A stretch of DNA of 8,041 nt from Candidatus Altimarinota bacterium (GCA_020629095.1 JAHDDZ010000032.1:1-8041), one strand, 5' to 3'; counted from the stretch's first letter, positions 1-5,900 are shown. Made by a program: numbers and translations. The notes: generated by a model from the letters alone, not told the origin.

Positions 1-410
1 CCTTGAATCTGGTCAGCATGCAGATGCATCGTAATCACCCGATCAGCCCCTGCGTGCACAACCATTTTTGCCCATAGCTTAGCAGAAATACCCTCTCTTG
101 CCTCGTGGATTTTATCTTGCCGACTATAAGGCATGTAGGGCAAAATGACGGTAATTGAGTTCGCAAAACTCTGTTTGGCCGCGTCTATCATTAGTAACAG
201 CTCGACCATATCGCGGTTCATCTGTCCTGTGCGACCGGTCTGAATCAAATAAACATCAACCCCACGTAGGCTTTCTCCATACTTCACATACAGCTCTCCG
301 CAGCTAAACTCGGTTATTTTTATCGGGCTTAATTGCGTGCCAAGCGAGTTCGCAACGGAGGCCGCAAAGGCCGGATGGCTGCTGCCAGAGAAAAGTTTTA
401 CGTGTGTCAT
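1..410 (-). CDS. prs: Ribose-phosphate pyrophosphokinase (PRPP synthetase), 3' end outside the window
   Basis: Makes PRPP from ribose-5-phosphate and ATP in the cytoplasm, feeding purine, pyrimidine, His and Trp synthesis. The first 136 residues are visible. They match the family N-terminal half: FSCGELYVK (residues 35-43, where human PRPS1 has FSNQE), GESLRGVDVYLIQTG (45-59), VELLLMIDAAK (69-79), ILPYMPYSRQDK (89-100), GISAKLWA (107-114) and AGADRVITMHLHADQIQ (120-136). In the last motif the usual DLHA is HLHA: His129 replaces the conserved Asp, while the metal-binding His131 is kept. The start is ATG at 410, because a TATAAT ends exactly 7 bases upstream. An in-frame ATG at 416 would lie next to that box and is less likely. 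There is no Shine-Dalgarno sequence. The gene is divergent from the glycosyltransferase-adenylate kinase gene, with 58 bases between starts. The family call is secure; the C-terminal half cannot be judged here. Confidence 0.93.
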   Translation of the reverse strand, partial: MTHVKLFSGSSHPAFAASVANSLGTQLSPIKITEFSCGELYVKYGESLRGVDVYLIQTGRTGQMNRDMVELLLMIDAAKQSFANSITVILPYMPYSRQDKIHEAREGISAKLWAKMVVHAGADRVITMHLHADQIQ

Positions 411-417
411 TGGCATT

Positions 418-446
418 ATTATACCCCATTTCTTGCCATGTTGCCA
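418..446 (-). promoter_or_regulatory. Promoter of prs, leaderless type
   Basis: On the minus strand a perfect TATAAT (423 to 418) lies 7 bases before the ATG at 410. With a 17-base spacer the -35 position is TGGCAA (446 to 441), a weak 3 of 6 match to TTGACA. Initiation 7-8 bases after the -10 box would fall at or next to the ATG, so the mRNA should have essentially no 5' leader. The box shares DNA with the opposing promoter at 433-461. Confidence 0.6.
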
Positions 447-461
447 CGTTTTTCGTACACT
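433..461 (+). promoter_or_regulatory. Promoter of the glycosyltransferase-adk operon, leaderless type
   Basis: TTGCCA (433-438), a 17-base spacer and TACACT (456-461), followed by 7 bases and the GTG start at 469. The -35 box matches TTGACA at 5 of 6 positions and the -10 box matches TATAAT at 4 of 6. A second TTGCCA at 441-446 makes a direct repeat; read on the other strand it is the -35 of the prs promoter. Transcription would start at or beside the GTG. Confidence 0.6.
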
Positions 462-468
462 CTTTTGT

Positions 469-1887
469 GTGAAACTGACTCTCATTACGGTCACTTACGG
501 TGAGGCCACTCGTGCAAAAGCGCTGGTGCAAAGCCTTTTGCGGTTTCCTCCACCGTGTGATTGGCAGCTGATTTTGGTCGATAATGGGTCACCCAAAGCG
601 GTGACTAGCCAGCTGAGAGAAATAGCAGAAGGGGGAAATATTACGCTCATTCCACTGAGAAAAAACATGGGTTATGGAGCTGCCATAAACGAGGCGGCCG
701 CTTTTGCAAAAGGGGAAATTATTGGTATTTTAAACCCAGACATAGAGGCAACAGAAAAGACATGGGAACCGCTTTTGGCCTTTTTGCAGCAGTACCCACG
801 GTCGATTATTGCCCCACAGTTGGTTGCGGCAAATGGTGATCAACTGCAAAATGCGCGCCCAGCTGAGTCTGTTTGGTCACTGGTCGCAGGGCGTTTTGCT
901 TCAAAAAAGATGATGCCTCAGCCCAAAAAGCCCACGGCAGTTGAGTGGATTCAGGGGAGTTTTATGCTCATGCGCCGCGAAATCTTTGCAGCAGTTGTTG
1001 GTTTTGATGATCGATTTTTTCTCTTTTTTGAGGACACCGATCTGTGCCGAACCGCTTGGGAAAAAGATATTCCAGTCATTTTGGTACCAGATGCAACTGC
1101 TATTCATGGAACAGAACGCCTTTCTGGCAATGGGATTTCGCTCTTCAAAAAAACATTTTGGATCCACATTCACTCTGCTCTGAAATATTGGCGAAAGTGG
1201 GGGGCTTTTCGGTGGAGCAAAAAAGGTGGTCTTTTTTCAAATTTTGATTATTCTCCGGTTGAAAAATTATCGCAAACACACATGAAAGATTTGATACTAC
1301 TGGGAAAGCAGGGCAGCGGAAAGGGCACGCAGGGGAAAATATTAGCTGAGAAATGGGGCTACCAAATTTTTGAAACGGGGGCAGAACTGCGGGCAATTGC
1401 TGCATCTGACACTGACCTTGGCCGGGAAGTAAAGGAAATTACGGAGCGAGGGGATTTGGTTTCAAATGAAATTGTTATGCGGATTGTGGCAAATTTTATA
1501 GGAAATCTAGATGGGAAAACGCCCGTCATTTTTGATGGAATTCCGCGAAGCGAGGAGCAGCGTGCATCGCTAGAGGCAGAACTAGAGAAGGCTAATCGAT
1601 CTTGGCAGCCGCTCTTGATTCACCTGACAGACAAGGAAGCCATGCGCCGCCTGCTAAGTCGCGGAACTGCGGCTGATACGGGTGCAGTATTTGGCGTGGC
1701 CAGTACAGCACCAAAACGAGCAGACGACAATGAAGCAGGAATTGCGCGGCGGCTTCAGAATTTTGCAAAGCACACACAGCCACTGATAGATAATTGGGGC
1801 GACCGCGGGTTGCTCATTTCAGTTAACGGTGAGCAGGAGCCGGCGGCCGTAACAACTGAGGTGATGAGCGCACTTGGCCTTTCATGA
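469..1887 (+). CDS. adk: Family 2 glycosyltransferase fused in frame to adenylate kinase (472 residues)
   Basis: One open frame holds two complete enzymes. Residues 1-245 are a GT-A fold family 2 glycosyltransferase of the rhamnosyltransferase-like type, expected to move a nucleotide-activated sugar at the inner membrane face. It has TLITVTYGE (4-12), ILVDNGS (35-41), NMGYGAAIN (66-74), the DXD-equivalent NPD (89-91), GSFMLMRRE (163-171) and FFEDTDLC (186-193, probable catalytic acidic residues). Residues 246-271 are a linker and 272-472 are an adenylate kinase, described separately. The start is GTG at 469: it lies 7 bases after a -10 box and gives an N-terminus that begins directly at the first strand. 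Upstream ATGs in frame lie inside prs. There is no Shine-Dalgarno sequence. The stop overlaps map by 4 bases. Alternatively these are two genes, split by a one-base error in an A6 run (1219-1224) or T6 run (1232-1237). The domain calls are strong; the fusion itself is about 0.6. Confidence 0.85.
   Translation: MKLTLITVTYGEATRAKALVQSLLRFPPPCDWQLILVDNGSPKAVTSQLREIAEGGNITLIPLRKNMGYGAAINEAAAFAKGEIIGILNPDIEATEKTWEPLLAFLQQYPRSIIAPQLVAANGDQLQNARPAESVWSLVAGRFASKKMMPQPKKPTAVEWIQGSFMLMRREIFAAVVGFDDRFFLFFEDTDLCRTAWEKDIPVILVPDATAIHGTERLSGNGISLFKKTFWIHIHSALKYWRKWGAFRWSKKGGLFSNFDYSPVEKLSQTHMKDLILLGKQGSGKGTQGKILAEKWGYQIFETGAELRAIAASDTDLGREVKEITERGDLVSNEIVMRIVANFIGNLDGKTPVIFDGIPRSEEQRASLEAELEKANRSWQPLLIHLTDKEAMRRLLSRGTAADTGAVFGVASTAPKRADDNEAGIARRLQNFAKHTQPLIDNWGDRGLLISVNGEQEPAAVTTEVMSALGLS
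1282..1887 (+). CDS. adk: Adenylate kinase: C-terminal domain of the fusion, or a separate gene starting at 1282
   Basis: Interconverts ATP + AMP and 2 ADP in the cytoplasm. Counting from Met at 1282 (201 residues), the P-loop is LLGKQGSGKGTQ (6-17), with Gln10 where most adenylate kinases have Pro. ETGAELR (31-37) replaces the usual STGDMLR of the AMP site. DGIPRS (85-90) is the DGFPR motif, and the LID-side KRADDNEAGIARRL (145-158) keeps the Arg/Asp residues. The LID segment (127-145) is short, has no Cys and no canonical GRR motif, so it resembles a non-zinc, divergent bacterial form. The ATG at 1282 has neither a -10 box at the right distance nor a Shine-Dalgarno sequence. It is followed by A, so in another frame an ATGA overlap would exist with a TGA at 1283-1285, as is seen between this gene and map. 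This overlapping entry records the alternative two-gene reading. Confidence 0.6.
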   Translation: MKDLILLGKQGSGKGTQGKILAEKWGYQIFETGAELRAIAASDTDLGREVKEITERGDLVSNEIVMRIVANFIGNLDGKTPVIFDGIPRSEEQRASLEAELEKANRSWQPLLIHLTDKEAMRRLLSRGTAADTGAVFGVASTAPKRADDNEAGIARRLQNFAKHTQPLIDNWGDRGLLISVNGEQEPAAVTTEVMSALGLS

Positions 1888-2633
1888 GCATCTTTATTGC
1901 CACACCAGCGCAGCAGCAAACACTTCGCGAAGGGGCAAAAATCTTGAAGCAAGTGCAGGAAACACTAAAGGGAATGATAGCTGAGGGAGTAACTGGAAAA
2001 CAGCTAGATGCTGTGGCAGAGCGGATAATTCGCGATGCTGGTGCGGCGCCTACTTTTAAAGGATATGGCGGATTCCCTGCAACTTTATGTGTGATGATAA
2101 ATGACCAAATTGTGCATGGAATTCCCTCAAACGAGCCACTGAAAAATGGTGATTTGCTCAGCATTGACTGCGGTGTGCATTATGGCGGGTTGCACACAGA
2201 TGCTGCCTTTAGTGTAGTAGTCGGCGGAGGAGACAAAAAGCCAGCGCGTGAGGCGTTTCAAAAGACCGTAAAAGCGGCGCTTGAAGCGGGTTGCGAGCAG
2301 GCAATTGTGGGAAATCGAGTTGGGGCAATTGGTGAGGCGATTGAGCGGGTGATTAAAAAATCGCCCTATTCGCTTTGCCGAGAGTACACTGGGCATGGCC
2401 TTGGCACAGAGCTACACATGGAGCCGTATGTGTATAATTTTGGAAGTCGGCGTGAGGGTATGGTGCTTGCCCCTGGGCAAGTCATCGCGATTGAGCCGAT
2501 TGTGGCCTCAGGGAAGCCAGAAAACCACACTTTGAGTGACAAATGGACAGTACTGACAGATGATGGATCGGACGCTTGTCAGTGGGAGCACTGTGGCATT
2601 GTGCACGAAGACCACTTTGAAATTCTTGTGTGA
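1884..2633 (+). CDS. map: Type I methionine aminopeptidase
   Basis: Removes the initiator Met from nascent proteins in the cytoplasm, using two divalent metal ions. The 249-residue protein has the full pita-bread domain with no N-terminal extension. All five metal ligands are visible: Asp95 (SIDCG), Asp106 (HTDAAF), His171 (TGHGLG), Glu204 (IAIEPI) and Glu235 (WEHCG). The substrate-site His78 (IVHGIP) and His178 (ELHMEP) are also present. ATG at 1884 overlaps the adenylate kinase TGA as ATGA, which suggests translational coupling. The only purine-rich stretch, GAGGTGAT at 1858-1865, lies 18 bases upstream and is too far to be a normal ribosome site. The adk-map order is the classic bacterial pair normally found after secY; here it sits between a glycosyltransferase and a methyltransferase. 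The assignment is secure. Confidence 0.96.
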   Translation: MSIFIATPAQQQTLREGAKILKQVQETLKGMIAEGVTGKQLDAVAERIIRDAGAAPTFKGYGGFPATLCVMINDQIVHGIPSNEPLKNGDLLSIDCGVHYGGLHTDAAFSVVVGGGDKKPAREAFQKTVKAALEAGCEQAIVGNRVGAIGEAIERVIKKSPYSLCREYTGHGLGTELHMEPYVYNFGSRREGMVLAPGQVIAIEPIVASGKPENHTLSDKWTVLTDDGSDACQWEHCGIVHEDHFEILV

Positions 2634-3238
2634 TGGCAGAATATGACGCATTTGCGGCTGATTTTCATGCAACACGAAATCGGCCTTGGCCCGAGTTTGA
2701 GCTGCTCAAGCAGTACATAAAACCCAAGGCAAAAGTGCTCGATGTTGGATGCGGCAACGGCCGGTTACGACACTATTTGCCAAATGAGGTAATATATACG
2801 GGCATGGATATCAGCGAGAAACTGATTAAAATTGCGCAAAAAGAACACCCAAATGCGTCTTTTGTGCAGCATGACTTTGTGAATATATGGCCACAAGAAA
2901 TGACTCATTTTGATGTCATTGTGGGCATTGCGTCCTATCATCATATTTTAAGCAAAGCACAGCAGCAGCAGTTTTTGGAGAACGCGCTTGCGGCGCTTCA
3001 ACCTGGCGGAATCCTTTTTTTAACCACATGGAAACTGCCACAAAAGCACCGAATAGCCAACTGGACGCGTGGCCGATTTGTCAACTGGAATGTTCCATTT
3101 CAGGGACATAAGCGGATATATAGAAAGACATCTGCTCGGACTCTGCGGTCTGACCTAAAACGAGCGGGTTTCAGTGTGCTGCGTGCAGATTGCCCATTTG
3201 GCAGAAACTTCGTTGCGGTGGGACAAAAACCAAGCTAG
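2633..3238 (+). CDS. Class I SAM-dependent methyltransferase, possibly Trm9/ALKBH8-like
   Basis: A 201-residue Rossmann-fold methyltransferase. Motif I is VLDVGCGNGRL (35-45), the acidic residue after strand 2 is Asp59 (YTGMDIS), the motif around 'FDVIVGIASYHHI' corresponds to the strand 4 region, and LQPGGILFLTTW follows. The N-terminus YDAFAADFHATRNRPWPEF (4-22) resembles the F-x-x-TR-x-x-x-WP signature of Trm9/ALKBH8-type tRNA wobble-uridine methyltransferases. The substrate is an inference only; small-molecule or other RNA targets are possible. The preferred start is ATG at 2633, which shares one base with the map stop (TGATG). A GTG at 2630 would add one residue and give a 4-base overlap. 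There is no Shine-Dalgarno sequence, so reinitiation from map is likely. This is the last gene of the operon; its TAG lies in a CTAG that also supplies the stop of the convergent protease gene. Confidence 0.85.
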   Translation: MAEYDAFAADFHATRNRPWPEFELLKQYIKPKAKVLDVGCGNGRLRHYLPNEVIYTGMDISEKLIKIAQKEHPNASFVQHDFVNIWPQEMTHFDVIVGIASYHHILSKAQQQQFLENALAALQPGGILFLTTWKLPQKHRIANWTRGRFVNWNVPFQGHKRIYRKTSARTLRSDLKRAGFSVLRADCPFGRNFVAVGQKPS

Positions 3239-4611
3239 ACAGCTGATTCATCGTCCATTGTTTCACGCTCGCCACGGTTAAACTGGCGGCGTTTTTCGAG
3301 CCAGTTGAGGTAGTCGCCCAGCAGCATCTGAGTTCCGCGGTCAATTGCGTCATCTTCGTTTACCTGGTCATCTGGCAGTTCGAGATCAGGGGTAATCCCC
3401 TCTCCGTCAATCCGCCGTCCTTTTGGTGTCAGCCACTCGGCAGTTGTCACCTTCAAGCTAGCTCCATTGCTTAGATTTACAATGTGTTGTACAAGGCCCT
3501 TTCCGAAGCTTTTTTGCCCGAGCACAACGCCTCTTGCATGGTCTTGGATAGCTCCGGCGAACACTTCACTGGCGCTCGCAGATCCTTCATTTATCAGTAC
3601 AACTAGCGGAATTTGAGTCAATACACCATTTCGTTCCGTTTTAAAATCACGCGTCGCAAAGGCCTTATTTCCCTTTGTTTGTACGATCAGCTTATTTCGC
3701 AAAAAGTGCCCTAAGACCTCAACACAAGCGTCTAGATCACCACCACCATTGTTACGCAGGTCAACAATTATCCCGTCTGGGTTTTCAAGTAAAATATCAG
3801 CAGAGGCGTCATCAAACTGGCTTCCGAGCTGGGATGTAAACTGTGAAATACTAATGACCACTATTTTTTTTGTCTCAGCTGGGGCGTCCTCCTTTTCGCT
3901 TTCAGCTTCTTCCTCAGAAACAGGTATGTCAATTGCCTCCCATTCGAGTGGTCGCAGAGTGATGGTGTCTCGAATGATGGTAATCGGGAGCGGATTTGAG
4001 AGTTCCTCGCGCTCTATCAGCAGCTCTACTGGAGATCCTTTTTTCCCCTTAATTTGACTCACAGCCTCTAATATATCTACCCCAGCGGTACTGGCTCCAT
4101 CAATTTCTAAAATAATATCCCCAGACTCCAGTCCGGCACCTTTGGCAGGGCTCCCCTTTAGAGGCGTCACAACCACAATTTGATCGTCTCGCATTTCAAC
4201 TTCTGCACCGATTCCAGTAAATCCGCCACTGATTCCATCTTGAAATGACTCACTTTCTTTTGGGGTAAAAAAGACAGTGTAGGGGTCTCCGCTGGCATAT
4301 ACCATCCCCTTGATTGCACCATACATTTGCTCTTCGCTGTCGAGCTCCTCTGCCCGAAGGAAGTTTGTCTCCAGCTCGTCCCATACTTCCCACATTAGAC
4401 TTAAATCTAAGTCTTCTGGTTTTGATCTTTTGTTTTTGCTTGGCAGTACTTCAGGCACTGTTTCCTCTGGGGTTTCAACTTCTGGTATAATTTCTATTAT
4501 TTGTGAGCTATGGTTGTCAAATCGACTATTCAAGCTCCAGCCCATCAAAAAACCAATGAGGGGCAAAACCAGAAAGAAGAGGAATTGTATATTTCTTTTA
4601 AAATGCGGCAT
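3235..4611 (-). CDS. ctpA: S41 family C-terminal processing peptidase (CtpA/Prc type), membrane-anchored
   Basis: A serine protease acting outside the cytoplasmic membrane, trimming or degrading proteins from their C-termini. The 458 residues read: one N-terminal membrane segment (about 9-24) with positive charges before it and no obvious cleavage site, an acidic/proline-rich spacer (40-67), the N-terminal helical region with SGDPYTVFFTP (107-117), a PDZ domain (about 122-205) and the catalytic core (about 250-430). Spacing to B. subtilis CtpB (Ser309, Lys334, Gln338) puts the catalytic residues at Ser346 (GSASASE), Lys371 (SFGKGLVQ) and Gln375. LRNNGGGDLDACV (285-297) is the conserved core loop. 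An unusual run of Glu/Asp/Ala (232-247, SEEEAESEKEDAPAET) is inserted before the core. ATG at 4611 is the first start after an in-frame TGA. No partner protein is encoded nearby. The call is secure; physiological substrates are unknown. Confidence 0.95.
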   Translation of the reverse strand: MPHFKRNIQFLFFLVLPLIGFLMGWSLNSRFDNHSSQIIEIIPEVETPEETVPEVLPSKNKRSKPEDLDLSLMWEVWDELETNFLRAEELDSEEQMYGAIKGMVYASGDPYTVFFTPKESESFQDGISGGFTGIGAEVEMRDDQIVVVTPLKGSPAKGAGLESGDIILEIDGASTAGVDILEAVSQIKGKKGSPVELLIEREELSNPLPITIIRDTITLRPLEWEAIDIPVSEEEAESEKEDAPAETKKIVVISISQFTSQLGSQFDDASADILLENPDGIIVDLRNNGGGDLDACVEVLGHFLRNKLIVQTKGNKAFATRDFKTERNGVLTQIPLVVLINEGSASASEVFAGAIQDHARGVVLGQKSFGKGLVQHIVNLSNGASLKVTTAEWLTPKGRRIDGEGITPDLELPDDQVNEDDAIDRGTQMLLGDYLNWLEKRRQFNRGERETMDDESAV

Positions 4612-4616
4612 GCAAA

Positions 4617-4622
4617 ATCATA
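4617..4622 (-). promoter_or_regulatory. Probable -10 box of the protease gene
   Basis: On the minus strand TATGAT (4622 to 4617) is a 5 of 6 match to TATAAT and ends 5 bases before the ATG at 4611. I find no acceptable -35 hexamer at 16-18 bases upstream (CTTCGG at 17). The short gap again suggests a leaderless or near-leaderless transcript, but with weaker support than for the other promoters. Confidence 0.35.
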
Positions 4623-4635
4623 AATGTAGCTCAAG

Positions 4636-4649
4636 TTTACCGAAGTAAA
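4636..4649. repeat. Small inverted repeat upstream of the protease gene
   Basis: TTTAC (4636-4640), a 4-base loop and GTAAA (4645-4649). Read on the minus strand the loop is TTCG closed by C-G, the stable tetraloop type. It lies where the -35 region of the protease promoter would be, so if that mRNA is leaderless the repeat is not transcribed and could instead be a protein-binding site. With only five pairs, chance is possible. Confidence 0.3.
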
Positions 4650-4696
4650 ACATCTGTGCAAGTAGCCAATTTGTAACATATTTATGAATTCTCTAC

Positions 4697-4725
4697 TTGC
4701 CTTTTTTGTTTTGTTTTGCTATACA
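4697..4725 (+). promoter_or_regulatory. Promoter of the shikimate kinase-PurN gene, leaderless type
   Basis: TTGCCT (4697-4702), a 17-base spacer and TATACA (4720-4725), then 8 bases to the ATG at 4734. The -10 box matches TATAAT at 4 of 6 positions and the -35 box matches TTGACA at 4 of 6. The position of this promoter is the reason for choosing 4734 over the earlier in-frame ATG at 4716, which would lie inside the spacer. The spacer is almost pure T broken by G every five bases. Confidence 0.65.
4704..4718 (+). repeat. TTTTG pentanucleotide tract, three copies, in a promoter spacer
   Basis: TTTTG is repeated three times without interruption between the -35 and -10 boxes of the shikimate kinase-PurN promoter. 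Gain or loss of a unit would change the spacer from 17 to 22 or 12 bases. Whether the copy number really varies cannot be seen from one sequence. Confidence 0.7.
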
Positions 4726-4733
4726 CGCATTAC

Positions 4734-5855
4734 ATGAAAAAGCAGAACATAGTATTAGTTGGCTTCCGAGGGTCTGGAAAGACCATGTTTGGTAGTGCTA
4801 TGGCAGAGTTAATCGGCATGCCGTTTGCAGATCTTGACGCAGAAGTTGAATTTCTCATTGGGCAGCCAATCTTTGATTTTGTAGAAAAGTATGGCTGGCA
4901 GGTTTTTCGTGAAGTAGAACAGCGTGTTACGCATGATTTTTCTCGGCATTTCAGTGGAATTATCTCGACCGGCGGAGGAACTATCGAAAATAGTAAAAAT
5001 CTTCAAACACTCAAGCGCGATGCAGCATTTGTATTTCTGCACCCAGAATTCATGCAGGTGCGAGAGTATTTGCTGAAAACAGACAAAGACAAAAAGCGAC
5101 CGCGGTTGAACCCAGACCTGCCACTTGCAATGGAAATTGACCAGTTGTGGAGTCAGCGAAAAGGGATTTATAATGCCGTTAGCGACGTAGAGGTTGAGCC
5201 TGATTTACATGGAAAACCAGCAGTTGAGGCACGGAAAATCCTTGGTCAGTTGCCAGCTAACTTTGTGCCAAATATCCCACCTCGCAGAAAAGTAGTGGTC
5301 ATGAGTAGCAGCGGCGGAACAACTATCGACGGCTTACTGGAACGGCAAAAGCTGGGGCGAATTCCAAATGTGGAATTCACGGCATTTATTACTGATAAAC
5401 CAAATTGTGGGGCGCTGGGAAAAGCAAAAAAAGGAGGAATTCCTCGAATAGAAGTGCTGGAGCCCCGCAAGGGTGAAGATCCAGAGGAGTATGATAGAGC
5501 GATCATGAATATTTTGCGAGAGGAGCAGCCAGATTACATTTTGTTGGCTGGGTATATGCGGATTTTAAGCCCGCTGTATTGTGATAATTTTGGCGATATT
5601 ACGCTCAATGCACATCCGTCGCTGTTACCAGAATATGCCGGCATGATGTCTGACGACATTCACGAGGCAGTTTTGACAGCAGGCGACAAGTACACGGGGG
5701 CAACAATCCATCGAGTCACGGCAGAGTTGGATGCAGGTGAAATTGTCGTTCAGCGAAAAGTTGTAGTGCAAGAAGACGACGCCCCAAAGAGCCTGAAATG
5801 GCGTGTGCAACAACAAGAAGTCCTTGGTTTTTGTGAAGTTTTAGAGCGTCGATAG
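4734..5855 (+). CDS. aroK-purN: Shikimate kinase fused to phosphoribosylglycinamide formyltransferase (PurN), 373 residues
   Basis: Residues 1-155 are a shikimate kinase. The P-loop is GFRGSGKT (10-17). Shikimate contacts are Asp35 (DLD), Arg59 (FREVE) and the STGGG loop (78-82). Lid Arg122 (KRPRL) and Arg142 (SQRKGIY) complete the expected active site. Residues 156-186 are a Pro-rich linker. Residues 187-373 are a PurN-type formyltransferase that would move formyl from 10-formyl-THF to GAR. It has AGYMRIL (272-278), catalytic Asn292 and His294 (LNAHPSLLP), GATIH (322-326) and Asp333 (ELDAG). The phosphate loop GGTTID (194-199) has GTT where E. coli PurN has GSN, and there are three extra residues between His294 and Asp333. 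ATG 4734 is chosen because a promoter ends 8 bases before it. In-frame TTG and GTG codons before the PurN domain have no promoter or ribosome site, so a single polypeptide is expected. Domain identities are strong. The pathways served (aromatics, purines) are different; I see no functional reason for the link. Confidence 0.9.
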   Translation: MKKQNIVLVGFRGSGKTMFGSAMAELIGMPFADLDAEVEFLIGQPIFDFVEKYGWQVFREVEQRVTHDFSRHFSGIISTGGGTIENSKNLQTLKRDAAFVFLHPEFMQVREYLLKTDKDKKRPRLNPDLPLAMEIDQLWSQRKGIYNAVSDVEVEPDLHGKPAVEARKILGQLPANFVPNIPPRRKVVVMSSSGGTTIDGLLERQKLGRIPNVEFTAFITDKPNCGALGKAKKGGIPRIEVLEPRKGEDPEEYDRAIMNILREEQPDYILLAGYMRILSPLYCDNFGDITLNAHPSLLPEYAGMMSDDIHEAVLTAGDKYTGATIHRVTAELDAGEIVVQRKVVVQEDDAPKSLKWRVQQQEVLGFCEVLERR

Positions 5856-5856
5856 T

Positions 5857-5869
5857 ACACATTTTGTGT
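5857..5869. repeat. Inverted repeat ACACA-TTT-TGTGT
   Basis: A perfect 5-base palindrome arm pair with a 3-base centre begins two bases after the TAG of the shikimate kinase-PurN gene. As RNA it would be a weak A-U-rich hairpin without a U-tract. As DNA it has the size of a small operator half-site pair. Confidence 0.45.
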
Positions 5870-5870
5870 T

Positions 5871-5888
5871 CTACTTTGCAATAAGTAG
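5871..5888. repeat. Inverted repeat CTACTT-6-AAGTAG
   Basis: A perfect 6-base arm pair separated by TGCAAT. It directly follows the preceding palindrome. No T-run follows, so it is not an intrinsic terminator. It may be an operator or an mRNA 3'-end stabilising stem; chance cannot be excluded. Confidence 0.45.
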
Positions 5889-5900
5889 CAGTGGTATTTC

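Noticed and set aside
414..416. ATG at 416 (minus) as start of prs
   Set aside because: It begins only one base after the TATAAT box, upstream of the expected transcription start; ATG 410 fits better.
337..468. N-terminal extension of the glycosyltransferase frame starting at ATG 337
   Set aside because: It lies inside prs on the other strand, runs through both promoters, and gives a Cys-rich sequence unlike any glycosyltransferase N-terminus. GTG 469 begins exactly at the first conserved strand.
1858..1865. GAGGTGAT as a Shine-Dalgarno site for map
   Set aside because: It is a good match to the anti-SD complement but ends 18 bases before the ATG and encodes conserved-frame adenylate kinase residues. 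Probably coincidence, although a role in reinitiation is not excluded.
1823..2396. Minus-strand open frames across adk and map
   Set aside because: They are antisense to well-supported enzymes with catalytic residues in the plus frame.
4716..4733. ATG at 4716 as start of the shikimate kinase-PurN gene
   Set aside because: It falls within the promoter spacer, upstream of the TATACA box, so it would not be transcribed from that promoter. The extra six residues have no family counterpart.
5857..5888. Intrinsic terminator after the shikimate kinase-PurN gene
   Set aside because: Two hairpins are possible but both are short and A-T rich and neither is followed by a T-run.
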